A DNA stretch of 64,000 nucleotides. It comes from CBDHFQ01 sp965262565. GTDB lineage: Bacteria; Bacteroidota; Bacteroidia; J057. Made by a program: the position numbers and the translations under genes. The DNA lies in NCBI GenBank assembly GCA_965262565.1, contig CBDHFQ010000004.1, forward strand, positions 1-64,000. Reading direction: 5' to 3'. The notes below the pieces were generated by a model. The model searched no databases. It saw nothing but the letters and a program-made list of their open reading frames with translations, and was not told where the DNA came from. Positions 45,447-54,479 of the stretch are shown in pieces. Position 1 is the first letter of the stretch. The number at the start of each line of letters is the position of its first letter.

Positions 45447-46787
45447 TCATTCCACTATATCAGGTTTGGGAAATATAAAGTGTTTTCCGAGAATATGATT
45501 TCCTACAGCACAATGTAGACATTTTTGCTGATTACAATAATACTTTTTCAGCTCTATCATTCCCTGGCTTTGTAGAGCATGTTCATTTCTCCATCCATAT
45601 CCTTCAAATACCTTGGTTATTCTGTTATGCTCAGGTGAAATGGATGTTAATCCCAATTCAATGATTTCCGAGAGATTTTCTTTTCCGTGAAACCGATGAT
45701 ATATGACTGAAAGTGGAACGATGGTATTGCTTACAATAATTTCCTTGTACTTTTTTCCTAATTTTTTGGAATAACCTTTTTGAGTCGGTTCGAAAAATCT
45801 ATAATGATTGTTCCAATAAGTAGAAGCACAGACTGGGATCTTGAAAAAAGAGTCTAGCTGATTTAATTGTAGTAAATCGATGAGCTTGGGGAGTTCCTGT
45901 AATAGCGCAGCTAGTTGGGACAATCGAATGGTAGGAAAAGAAGCAGGACGCATTCTCATAAATTTTAGTGGAATGAGACTGGCTTTATGGATGTTGTGTT
46001 TTTGCTTGAGAAAGATCCATTCGTTGCGGAGAGATTGATAATAGGTATCTTGGTATTTGGAATTGTGATGAGATAAAATTCCTGCTGCACCAAAAAGTAA
46101 AGCTTCTAAAGCGATCCTCTGATCTTTATATAGATTAAGGAGAGAATAAGGTAGTAGCTGGGCTAAGGACCTGAAAGCCTCTTGATTAACTGGACCTCCA
46201 AGGATAGCAGCCAATTCTTCCCATATAAGTTGATCCCAATCCCTAATGGTTGAAGTTAATCTTTTGTTGAACCTAGCTATTTTTCTTTGTATTCTTTCTA
46301 TACCAAGGCGCTCTAGCCATGGATGGATGTGAATGGCAGGAACATGAGGAGCAAATTGAGTACAAGGGATATCTTGTTGGGCAAAATGAAAGCACTTATA
46401 TTTTTCAATGATTTGGGGTGGTATTCTATTTTTTAGCTCCAATTCAGGAATAATACTTCCATCTTCTCTGTGAATTACTCTTCCATCAGATGTATGGACA
46501 ACATGCAAGATAGTATTATTGTAAAATCCATCTAAATGATGTCCATGTTGATACCAATCTTTGCTTGTTAAATGGATTTCCACATGACCATACCATAGAA
46601 TGCCATCAATATTTACCTTTGCTTGAAGAAAGTCGGGCCCCTGGTTATGATTCCAGTGACCAGGGAACAATATGTTTACAGGCTTACCAAGACAGCTGGT
46701 TAAATTCCTATATCGATAGTTTCTCGTACGCCATACGAAATGTAGAAAGTCCTCTGTCAAATGAGAAGAAAAAAACATAAGCTTCAA
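45447..46787 (-). CDS. DUF2851-family protein
   Basis: The 446-residue protein shows DUF2851 features: FLHFVWRTRNYRYRNLT at the start, ILFPGHWNHNQGPDFLQAKV, GHVEIHLTSKDWYQHGH with conserved acidic and His residues, and a C-terminal cysteine cluster YCNQQKCLHCAVGN. The GPDFxxAxV and GHVEIH elements resemble restriction-endonuclease-like (PD-(D/E)XK) cores, which is inference. The family is widespread in Bacteroidota and of unknown role. No signal peptide is present. Confidence 0.88.
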   Translation of the reverse strand: MKLMFFSSHLTEDFLHFVWRTRNYRYRNLTSCLGKPVNILFPGHWNHNQGPDFLQAKVNIDGILWYGHVEIHLTSKDWYQHGHHLDGFYNNTILHVVHTSDGRVIHREDGSIIPELELKNRIPPQIIEKYKCFHFAQQDIPCTQFAPHVPAIHIHPWLERLGIERIQRKIARFNKRLTSTIRDWDQLIWEELAAILGGPVNQEAFRSLAQLLPYSLLNLYKDQRIALEALLFGAAGILSHHNSKYQDTYYQSLRNEWIFLKQKHNIHKASLIPLKFMRMRPASFPTIRLSQLAALLQELPKLIDLLQLNQLDSFFKIPVCASTYWNNHYRFFEPTQKGYSKKLGKKYKEIIVSNTIVPLSVIYHRFHGKENLSEIIELGLTSISPEHNRITKVFEGYGWRNEHALQSQGMIELKKYYCNQQKCLHCAVGNHILGKHFIFPKPDIVE

Positions 46788-46856
46788 TGATGTAGATTAA
46801 CACAATGTATCACTGAAGCATTAATTCGCTCCTTATGGGGGTTAGCAATAGATGAT

Positions 46857-48770
46857 TTATGCTAGCTGTTTCTCCTGTTCAACGGAATCTTCCGCTAGAA
46901 TAGGTTGTTCTTCATTTTCAACTTCTTCGAGCTCTACTTTGAGGTTTTCAATAATGAATTTTTGACGATCAGGGGTATTTTTACCCATATAGTAACCAAG
47001 GAGCTTTTTAATAGCTGTATCATTTTGAACCAAAACAGGCTTAACACGCATATCATCGCCGATGAACTGCCCGAACTCGTCTGGAGAGATTTCGCCCAAT
47101 CCTTTAAATCGAGTGATCTCAGGCTTACCTTTCAGTTCATTTATCGCACGTTGCTTTTCTGATTCTGAATAGCAATAAATGGTTTTTTGCTTATTTCTCA
47201 CCCTGAATAAAGGAGTTTCCAGAATAAATAAGTGTCCTCTTCTCACCAGGTCCGGGAAAAACTGAAGGAAAAAGGTAAGCAATAATAATCGTATATGCAT
47301 ACCGTCAACATCTGCATCAGTAGAAATAATGATATTATGATATCTAAGCCCTTCTATTCCATCTTCAATATTTAATGCGTGTTGAAGTAAATTAAATTCT
47401 TCATTTTCATAAACCACTTTTTTAGAAAGGCCAAAGCAATTAAGCGGTTTTCCTCTTAGACTGAAGACTGCTTGTGTGCTTACATCTCTGGCTTTAGTAA
47501 TAGATCCACTAGCAGAATCTCCCTCTGTAATAAATAGAGTAGTATTTAATTTCTGCTCCTCATCTCCTCTTTTATTATTTAAATGCACCCTACAATCCCT
47601 AAGTTTTTTGTTGTGAAGATTAGCTTTTTTAGCTCTCTGGGTAGCTAATTTTTTTATTCCAGCAATTTCCTTCCTCTCCCGCTCAGATTGTTGGATGCGT
47701 TTTTTTAATGCTTCGGCAGTGTCGGGGTTTTTGTGTAGATAGTTATCGAGCTTTTTGGATATAAAATCATTAATAAACGTACGTACAGTTGTTCCACCTG
47801 GAGCGATATAAATAGAACCTAACTTAGTTTTTGTTTGAGATTCAAATACAGGCTCCTGTACACGAACACTGATTGCAGAGATAATAGAGGATCTAATATC
47901 TGTGGTGTCAAACTGCGTTTTAAAGTGATCCCTGACAGTTTTTACGATAGCCTCTCTAAATCCTTGGAGATGAGTCCCCCCTTGAGAAGTATATTGGCCA
48001 TTTACAAATGAATAATATTCTTCTCCATAACTGTTTCCATGGGTCATGGCTATCTCTATATCATCCCCTAGTAGGTGAATGATGGGATATCGAATTTCAG
48101 CTTCTTTTGTTTTTTCTTCTAACAGATCTAATAACCCATTTTGGGAAATGTATTTTTCTCCATTTAGGTAGAGGGAAAGACCCGCATTCAGGTAAGAATA
48201 ATGGCGAATGCGGTCCTGAATATACTCTTGAAGAAACCTGTAATTCTTAAAAATACCATTGTCGGGTCGGAAGCTTACCAAAGTTCCATTGGGTTCCTTG
48301 GTTTGCTTTACGTTGTGATCTTTGACTAGATCTCCTTGTTCGAATTCAGCTATTTTTTTCTTTCCATCTCTTACAGACTCAACTCTAAAATAGGTAGATA
48401 GTGCATTAACCGCCTTCGTTCCAACCCCATTTAACCCAACAGATTTAGTAAAAGCTTCAGAATCGTATTTTCCTCCTGTATTGATTTTGGATACACAGTC
48501 TATCACCTTTCCTAAGGGAATTCCTCTACCATAATCTCTGACCTGTACTTCTCCATCAGGGCTTATGTTCACGTCTATCTTTTTCCCAAATCCCATTACA
48601 TATTCATCTATGGAATTATCAATGATTTCCTTTAATAATATATAGATTCCATCATCCTGAGAAGATCCATCTCCCAGCTTCCCAATGTACATCCCTGGAC
48701 GCATACGAATGTGTTCCTTCCAATCCAGGGATCTAATCTGATCTTCGGTATAAGTAGCTTTTTTGGCCAT
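46857..48770 (-). CDS. parE: Type IIA DNA topoisomerase B subunit (topoisomerase IV ParE/GyrB-type)
   Basis: The 637-residue protein has the GHKL ATPase domain (IRMRPGMYIGKLGDG, EIIDNSIDEYVMGFG, DYGRGIPLG, TKSVGLNGVGTKAVNALS). It also has the Toprim domain (FITEGDSASGS, LRGKPLN, ISTDADVDGMHIR) and the C-terminal KGLGE(I) segment (RFKGLGEISPDEF). Together with an A subunit it relaxes or decatenates DNA using ATP. I prefer topoisomerase IV because the sequence reads like the second Bacteroidota B-subunit paralogue and not canonical GyrB, but no partner gene is adjacent in the window. Confidence 0.9.
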   Translation of the reverse strand: MAKKATYTEDQIRSLDWKEHIRMRPGMYIGKLGDGSSQDDGIYILLKEIIDNSIDEYVMGFGKKIDVNISPDGEVQVRDYGRGIPLGKVIDCVSKINTGGKYDSEAFTKSVGLNGVGTKAVNALSTYFRVESVRDGKKKIAEFEQGDLVKDHNVKQTKEPNGTLVSFRPDNGIFKNYRFLQEYIQDRIRHYSYLNAGLSLYLNGEKYISQNGLLDLLEEKTKEAEIRYPIIHLLGDDIEIAMTHGNSYGEEYYSFVNGQYTSQGGTHLQGFREAIVKTVRDHFKTQFDTTDIRSSIISAISVRVQEPVFESQTKTKLGSIYIAPGGTTVRTFINDFISKKLDNYLHKNPDTAEALKKRIQQSERERKEIAGIKKLATQRAKKANLHNKKLRDCRVHLNNKRGDEEQKLNTTLFITEGDSASGSITKARDVSTQAVFSLRGKPLNCFGLSKKVVYENEEFNLLQHALNIEDGIEGLRYHNIIISTDADVDGMHIRLLLLTFFLQFFPDLVRRGHLFILETPLFRVRNKQKTIYCYSESEKQRAINELKGKPEITRFKGLGEISPDEFGQFIGDDMRVKPVLVQNDTAIKKLLGYYMGKNTPDRQKFIIENLKVELEEVENEEQPILAEDSVEQEKQLA

Positions 48771-48984
48771 ACAATGATATATCTTAAATAATAAATACCT
48801 CCAAATTACGAAAAAGCTAAAATAAATGTTTTATCCTGGCCCATAGGATGAATAATACTAAAAATAAAGGCACTCTAAATTAAAGATAAAAATTGTGCCA
48901 AAAAAATGAGTATTTAGAAATTGTGTTACAGTCCGTAAATACTCATAACAAAAACTTAAATGTGTCCTAAAAAGTATAAATATT

Positions 48985-50148
48985 ATGGATAAGCCAATAT
49001 ATCTTGATTATAATGCTACTACTCCTGTTGATGAGCGAGTCCTGGAGGATATGTTACCCTATTTTCGGCAAGAATTTGGTAATGCTGCGAGTAAAACACA
49101 TCCATATGGGTGGATGGCAGAAGAAGCTGTACATCAGGCAAGAATGGCAGTAGCTTCATTGATAGGTTGTACGGAGCAGGAGATCGTATTTACTTCTGGG
49201 GCTACTGAGGCGATTAATTTAGGCATTAAAGGACTAGCTCAGACATATTCTCGGAAGGGAAAACACATTATAACGGCTTCCACTGAACATAAAGCAGTTC
49301 TGGATAGCTGTAAATCCCTGGAAAGGCAAGGCTATGAAGTAAGTTATCTTCCTGTAATGAAAAGCGGTTTAATCGACTTGGCCCTATTAGAATCGGCGAT
49401 AACAGATCAAACTATTTTAGTGTGTATTATGATAGCCAATAATGAGACGGGGGTTATTCAACCTATAAGAGATATTGCTAATATAGTGCATTCTAAAGGA
49501 AGTATATTCATGAGTGATGCAGTTCAGGCTATCGGTAAAATCCCTGTAGATGTAAATGATTTGGGAATAGACCTCATGCCAATATCTGCACACAAATGTT
49601 ATGGCCCGAAAGGAGTAGGAGCATTATATGTAAGAAGGCGGAATCCCAGAGTCAAGTTGGCATCTCTCATAGATGGAGGAGGTCATGAAAGAGGTATGAG
49701 AAGCGGAACATTAAATGTTCCGGGGATCGTTGGACTGGGAAGAGCGGTAGAAATTGTTAAGGAAGAATTGAGTGAGGATATGGAGCGTATGGCTACCTTA
49801 AGAGATCAATTTGAGCGAGCGCTTTTAACAGCAGTAGCTGCCAGAATAAATGGCGATCCCAATGTTCGTTTACCGAATGTTTCCAATATCTGTTTTCCCG
49901 GCATAAAGAGTGAACAGCTTTTAATGTCTATGTCTAACTTAGCTGTATCAACAGGTTCTGCTTGTACTTCCGCAGACATGAAACCTTCACACGTATTGCA
50001 AGCTATGGGATTATCATTGGAAGATGCCTATAGTTCTATTAGATTTAGTCTAGGAAAAATGACGACGGAAGCGGAGATTGAACAAATAATTCCTTATGTG
50101 GTCGAAAATATTAACAAATTGAAAACTACCTCTGTGCTACAAGGATGA
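48985..50148 (+). CDS. Cysteine desulfurase (NifS/IscS type)
   Basis: The 387-residue PLP enzyme starts YLDYNATTPVDERV and has FTSGATEAINLGIKG, the PLP lysine in SAHKCYGPKGVG, and the catalytic cysteine in STGSACTSADMKPSHVL. It also has the RFSLGKMTTEAEI segment. It releases sulfur from L-cysteine as enzyme persulfide for Fe-S cluster and thiocofactor synthesis. The next gene, 64 bases downstream, encodes an IscA-type carrier, supporting a role in Fe-S assembly. No iscU or regulator is adjacent. Confidence 0.95.
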   Translation: MDKPIYLDYNATTPVDERVLEDMLPYFRQEFGNAASKTHPYGWMAEEAVHQARMAVASLIGCTEQEIVFTSGATEAINLGIKGLAQTYSRKGKHIITASTEHKAVLDSCKSLERQGYEVSYLPVMKSGLIDLALLESAITDQTILVCIMIANNETGVIQPIRDIANIVHSKGSIFMSDAVQAIGKIPVDVNDLGIDLMPISAHKCYGPKGVGALYVRRRNPRVKLASLIDGGGHERGMRSGTLNVPGIVGLGRAVEIVKEELSEDMERMATLRDQFERALLTAVAARINGDPNVRLPNVSNICFPGIKSEQLLMSMSNLAVSTGSACTSADMKPSHVLQAMGLSLEDAYSSIRFSLGKMTTEAEIEQIIPYVVENINKLKTTSVLQG

Positions 50149-50212
50149 ATTATTCAACATTAACTCAACATCTAAAAATTCGTATATTACCCATTGAATA
50201 AAAAGTATACTT

Positions 50213-50554
50213 ATGACTAACGAACCAATGATTAGGGTATCAGATGATGCCTTTGAACATATAAAAAAGTTGCGTGAAAAAGAGAACTATGACGATTCCT
50301 ACGGATTGAGAGTAAGTGTTGAAGGAGGTGGATGTTCAGGTTTAATGTATAAACTAGAGTTTGATAACCATGAGCAAGTTGGAGATCAGGTCATCGAAGA
50401 TAGAGGCGTCAAGATTTTTGTAGCAATGAAGAGCTTGTTATATCTGGTAGGTACTGAACTTAATTATACAGGCGGATTAAATGGAAAAGGATTCCATTTC
50501 GCCAATCCTAATGCTTCCAGAACTTGCGCATGTGGAGAGAGTTTTTCTGTATAG
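50213..50554 (+). CDS. Iron-sulfur cluster carrier (IscA/ErpA family)
   Basis: The 113-residue A-type carrier shows the family signature with three cysteines: GGGCSGLMYKLEF (first Cys) and the C-terminal CACGESF pair. The FANPNASRTCACG context is typical. It accepts Fe-S clusters and passes them to target enzymes. It is paired with the cysteine desulfurase gene upstream. Confidence 0.95.
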   Translation: MTNEPMIRVSDDAFEHIKKLREKENYDDSYGLRVSVEGGGCSGLMYKLEFDNHEQVGDQVIEDRGVKIFVAMKSLLYLVGTELNYTGGLNGKGFHFANPNASRTCACGESFSV

Positions 50555-50757
50555 TGTCAAAGGGAAAAAGTTTGATTGTCTGTAAATTATCCTCAGTAGC
50601 TAATAGTAGTAGCCAGTCATTTTTTAGTCTATCTCATTGCAAATTAACGCGTTAATTATTAGTTTTAGTTTCAGGAAAATGTTAAATAGTTTTAGCTTGC
50701 TATAAGCTCACTATTGGCTGTTATTATTGTTCCATCAATTCCCAACAGAAGCCATGT

Positions 50758-53193
50758 ATGCGTTGGATCTATTTCGCGATCTCCTTGGTTGTTACCATCA
50801 TATTTGTTTATTACTTGTCTATTCCTCTACCTCCTGCTAGTTTTCCATTAGGTTCATTTGTAAGCCCATTCCATGGTTTTTGGCAAAATGCTGCTGCTGA
50901 TTCTGCGGAGCAACCTCTTTCTATTGAGTCTCCCTACTTAGATAGTTCAGTAGAAGTCATATTTGATCGTAGAAATGTCCCTCATATATTCGCCCAAACA
51001 GAAAAAGATCTAGCCTTTGTACAGGGATATGTAACCGCAAGAGATCGCTTGTGGCAAATGGAATTTCAGGTATTAGCAGCTTCAGGAAGATTGGTAGAAA
51101 TATTACCCCAATCATTAAAAAAACGAGTTTTACCTATAGATAAGGCAAAAAGACGAAAAGGAATCGTATACGCTGCGGAAAGGTCCTTGGAAGGATTCAT
51201 GGAAGATACCCAATCCCGTACATGGCTGGAAGCTTACACCGAAGGAGTGAATACCTACATCAATGAGCTGGCTGATAGAGATCTTCCTTTAGAATATAAA
51301 CTTCTCAATTATCGTCCCGAACTTTGGAGTCCGCTAAAAAGTTGTCTTTTCCTGAAATTTATGGCTGAAATGTTAAGCTATGGACTGTATAATCAAGATA
51401 TTCCTTATACCAAAGCATTACACACTTTTGGTAGAGATACTTTCGATCTATTTTATCCTGAAGTGGCTTTCCCAGAGGAGCCCATCATCCCGTCCGCTAT
51501 CCAACCTGATTTTACGCCAGCTACTATTCCCCGTGCTCCAAGAACATACTCGCCTGACACAATAAATTTCCTCACCCGGCACATTGATCATGAAGCTCCG
51601 ACGATCGGAAGTAATAATTGGGCTGTTGCAGGGATTAAGACTAAATCAGGGGCTCCTATATTAGCAAACGATCCACATCTCAAGCTTGGTCTTCCTGCCA
51701 TTTGGTATGAAATTCAATTATCTGCTCCAGGAATAAATGTGTATGGTGTTTCGCTACCAGGTACTCCAGCGGTAATTATCGGGTTTAATGATTCTATTGC
51801 GTGGGGCTCTACAAATGCAGGAAGAGATGTAGTAGATTATTATAAACTGGATTTTAGAGATGAGAATAGAAAGGAATATAAATATAAAGGAGAATGGGTG
51901 GAAGTAGAGCCAAGAGTAGAGGTATTCCAAATATCCAATGATGAAGTAGTATATGATACAGTAGATTATACGATTATGGGGCCTATCATTTACGACCAGG
52001 ATGATACCCTAAAAGAAGTGCCGTTTACTATGAGGTGGACAGCATATGAGACTTCAAATGAGTTACAGACGTTTATCAAGCTGGCAAAAGCGAACAACTA
52101 TCAAGACTTTACCAATGCACTTGAAAGCTTTAAATGTCCAGCGCAGAATCTGGTTTTTGCCAGTGTCCAAGGTGATATAGCTCTTTGGCAACAAGGATTA
52201 TTTGTTAATAGGTGGAATGAACAGGGAAGATTTATTTTAAATGCATCAGACTCTACGCATTTGTGGCAATCTTTTATTCCTCAGGAGCACAACCCTCATA
52301 CCTTGAATCCAGCCAGGGGATTTGTAAGTTCTACGAATCAACATCCTACTGATAATCAATATCCATACTATTATACAGGTTATTTTGAGGCATATAGAAA
52401 TCGAAGAATCAATAGATTATTGCGAGAAGGTGATTCTATGACAGTAGAGGACATGTTCAGTTTTCAATTAGATAATTATGGAGTGTTGGCTGAAGATATT
52501 CTCCCCTTACTGTTATCAGAACTTGATTCCAGCCGACTTTCTGCTATCGGTATGGCTGCCAGAGATACCTTACTGAATTGGAATTATGTGTACCAACCTA
52601 ACTACACTGCTCCCACGATTTTTACTCAATGGTGGAAAAACCTTCGATCGGATATATGGACAGATGATATACAGAATGGCTTGCCTTTACCGGGTGGTCC
52701 AGCTACAGTTCAGTTATTAAAGAATCAACCTGATCTGAGATTTTACGATGATATTCGAACCTCTATGAAAGAGAGTAGGGCAGATATTATACAGCGATCT
52801 TTTATGGACACCCTTGATTCTCTCCAGCGTTATGCCAGTAGTACAGCTGATTGGCAATGGCATGCATTTAAAGCGACTACTATTCCTCATCTGGCACAAT
52901 TGAAACCTTTTGGGACGGACGTTCTTTACGTAGGTGGAGATAAATCTATCTTAAATGCGATTGGGAAAGGAGATGGCCCTTCATGGAGAATGGTTGTGTC
53001 TTTAGAAAGGCCGGTAAAAGCGTTTGGTGTTTATCCTGGTGCACAAACGGGTAATCCTGGTCATCCTGAGTTTACGGACTTTATTGATGAGTGGGAAAAT
53101 GGGACTTATTTTAACTTATGGTTGATGGATAGCCCAATGGATAGAAAAAATCCTATTCGGCAGACTATTCAATTTACTCGAACAAATTACTAG
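50758..53193 (+). CDS. Penicillin acylase-family Ntn-hydrolase
   Basis: The 811-residue precursor has an N-terminal membrane or signal segment (about residues 4-22) and an alpha part (FDRRNVPHIFAQTEKDLAFVQGYVTARDRLWQME). The autocleavage site precedes Ser285 (TIGSNNWAVAG), which becomes the N-terminal nucleophile of the beta part. Further conserved pieces are ANDPHLKLGLPAIWYE, VIIGFNDSIAWGSTN and TSSTNQHP-like SSTNQHPTDN. Periplasmic enzymes of this family cleave amides including N-acyl-homoserine lactones or beta-lactams. The physiological substrate is unknown. An ATG four bases upstream is out of frame. Confidence 0.93.
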   Translation: MRWIYFAISLVVTIIFVYYLSIPLPPASFPLGSFVSPFHGFWQNAAADSAEQPLSIESPYLDSSVEVIFDRRNVPHIFAQTEKDLAFVQGYVTARDRLWQMEFQVLAASGRLVEILPQSLKKRVLPIDKAKRRKGIVYAAERSLEGFMEDTQSRTWLEAYTEGVNTYINELADRDLPLEYKLLNYRPELWSPLKSCLFLKFMAEMLSYGLYNQDIPYTKALHTFGRDTFDLFYPEVAFPEEPIIPSAIQPDFTPATIPRAPRTYSPDTINFLTRHIDHEAPTIGSNNWAVAGIKTKSGAPILANDPHLKLGLPAIWYEIQLSAPGINVYGVSLPGTPAVIIGFNDSIAWGSTNAGRDVVDYYKLDFRDENRKEYKYKGEWVEVEPRVEVFQISNDEVVYDTVDYTIMGPIIYDQDDTLKEVPFTMRWTAYETSNELQTFIKLAKANNYQDFTNALESFKCPAQNLVFASVQGDIALWQQGLFVNRWNEQGRFILNASDSTHLWQSFIPQEHNPHTLNPARGFVSSTNQHPTDNQYPYYYTGYFEAYRNRRINRLLREGDSMTVEDMFSFQLDNYGVLAEDILPLLLSELDSSRLSAIGMAARDTLLNWNYVYQPNYTAPTIFTQWWKNLRSDIWTDDIQNGLPLPGGPATVQLLKNQPDLRFYDDIRTSMKESRADIIQRSFMDTLDSLQRYASSTADWQWHAFKATTIPHLAQLKPFGTDVLYVGGDKSILNAIGKGDGPSWRMVVSLERPVKAFGVYPGAQTGNPGHPEFTDFIDEWENGTYFNLWLMDSPMDRKNPIRQTIQFTRTNY

Positions 53194-53208
53194 TATTTTC
53201 TATAGATT

Positions 53209-53604
53209 ATGATACAGTTTGTGATCAAGACGTTATTAATATTGGTACTCTCTTATTTCAGCTGTCTATTTTTCCCCTGGTGGTCCGTAGTAATTGTGGG
53301 TGGGATGATAGGTCTTACTTTCAGTCAGAAAAGAAGAAGAAAGCGATTCGAGCGAAACAGAAAGATGAGCTTCAATTTTTTAGCGGGCTTTTTGGCCATA
53401 TTTCTTTTGTGGGGAGGCATGGCATATCTGATTGACCAAGAAAATCATAGTATCCTAAGCCAAAAAATTCTACAACTCCTTTCACCTGACCAAGAACATC
53501 TTAATTCTATATGGCTGATTCTCTTAAGTGGAGCTGTAGGGGGTATATTAGGAGGACTGGGAAGCATGACGGGAAACTACCTGGGAGAAGCATTAAAGAG
53601 TTAG
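53209..53604 (+). CDS. Small membrane protein of unknown function (131 aa)
   Basis: Three hydrophobic segments are visible: one or two closely spaced near residues 5-40, one near 50-72 and one glycine-rich near 100-125 (LLSGAVGGILGGLGSMTGN). A basic loop (KRRRKRFERNRK) follows the first. It starts 15 bases after the penicillin acylase gene and is likely cotranscribed. No family recognised. Confidence 0.75.
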   Translation: MIQFVIKTLLILVLSYFSCLFFPWWSVVIVGGMIGLTFSQKRRRKRFERNRKMSFNFLAGFLAIFLLWGGMAYLIDQENHSILSQKILQLLSPDQEHLNSIWLILLSGAVGGILGGLGSMTGNYLGEALKS

Positions 53605-53684
53605 TGGTCATTCCAACCAATATCCATACTTTTAGTCTTTTTTTGAGATAATACATTCTTTCTACCTTTCAATGCGAATTCCAG

Positions 53685-54479
53685 ATGAAAAAACACGTAT
53701 TATTCTCCTTTTGGGCGTATTTCATTTTTAATGTTATCTCTCCTACGTTAGTCTTATCACAATTAGCTGCAAACACGCCCTTTTATCCTCCTTGGGATGC
53801 AGCCGGTGATATGGTCGCATTTCATAAAGTGGGCAATAGTACCCAATATCATATGGATTTAGTAACAAGAACGATGAATGAACAAATAGAACTTATATCA
53901 AAAGCCAAAGAAGGAAAGCGGAAGGTGGCTATGTACATTCACAATGGCATGGAAATTCTGGATTTTGCGGGTCCTACAGAGGTATTTACGTTCGCTGGAT
54001 TCGAGGTATTTACTGTTGGTTTAACCAAAGATCCAATTATCAGCCAGGGAGTCGTGAAAATTACTCCTGAATATACCATTGAGGATTGCCCGGCACCAGA
54101 TATTATTGCTGTATTTGGGGGCAATGGGTACAAAGCCTCAGAATCTCCTGAAGTTATTCAATGGCTTCAAGCACAACAAGAAGAAGCAGAATTGATGTTC
54201 TCTGTTTGTACCGGGGCCTTTTTCCTGGCCAGAGCAGGATTATTAGATGGAAAAAAAGCGACCACTTTTCATAACGCTATCGAATCACTCCAGGAACTGG
54301 CACCAGAAGCTGAAGTTATCAAAGGAGTAAAATATATAGATGAGGGAAGTATCATCACTACTGCTGGCGTTTCTTCAGGCATAGAAGGCGCACTGTACCT
54401 GGTCCAGAAATATATGGGAGCAGATAAAGCGCGCGAAACGGCTGAATACATGGAGTACGATTGTTGGGAACCTAATTGA
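53685..54479 (+). CDS. Exported DJ-1/PfpI-family protein
   Basis: The 264-residue protein has an N-terminal signal-like segment (about residues 5-25). A region of about 60 residues and the DJ-1/PfpI core follow: KVAMYIHNGMEILDFAGPTEVF, split here across its first strand and helix, then IIAVFGGNGY. The nucleophile cysteine lies in SVCTGAFFLARAGLLDG, followed by ATTFHNA and TTAGVSSGIEGAL. The core resembles isonitrile-hydratase or AraC-type-sensor PfpI domains rather than chaperone DJ-1. Export to the periplasm is unusual for this fold. Its stop overlaps the end of the convergent regulator gene by eight bases. Confidence 0.85.
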   Translation: MKKHVLFSFWAYFIFNVISPTLVLSQLAANTPFYPPWDAAGDMVAFHKVGNSTQYHMDLVTRTMNEQIELISKAKEGKRKVAMYIHNGMEILDFAGPTEVFTFAGFEVFTVGLTKDPIISQGVVKITPEYTIEDCPAPDIIAVFGGNGYKASESPEVIQWLQAQQEEAELMFSVCTGAFFLARAGLLDGKKATTFHNAIESLQELAPEAEVIKGVKYIDEGSIITTAGVSSGIEGALYLVQKYMGADKARETAEYMEYDCWEPN

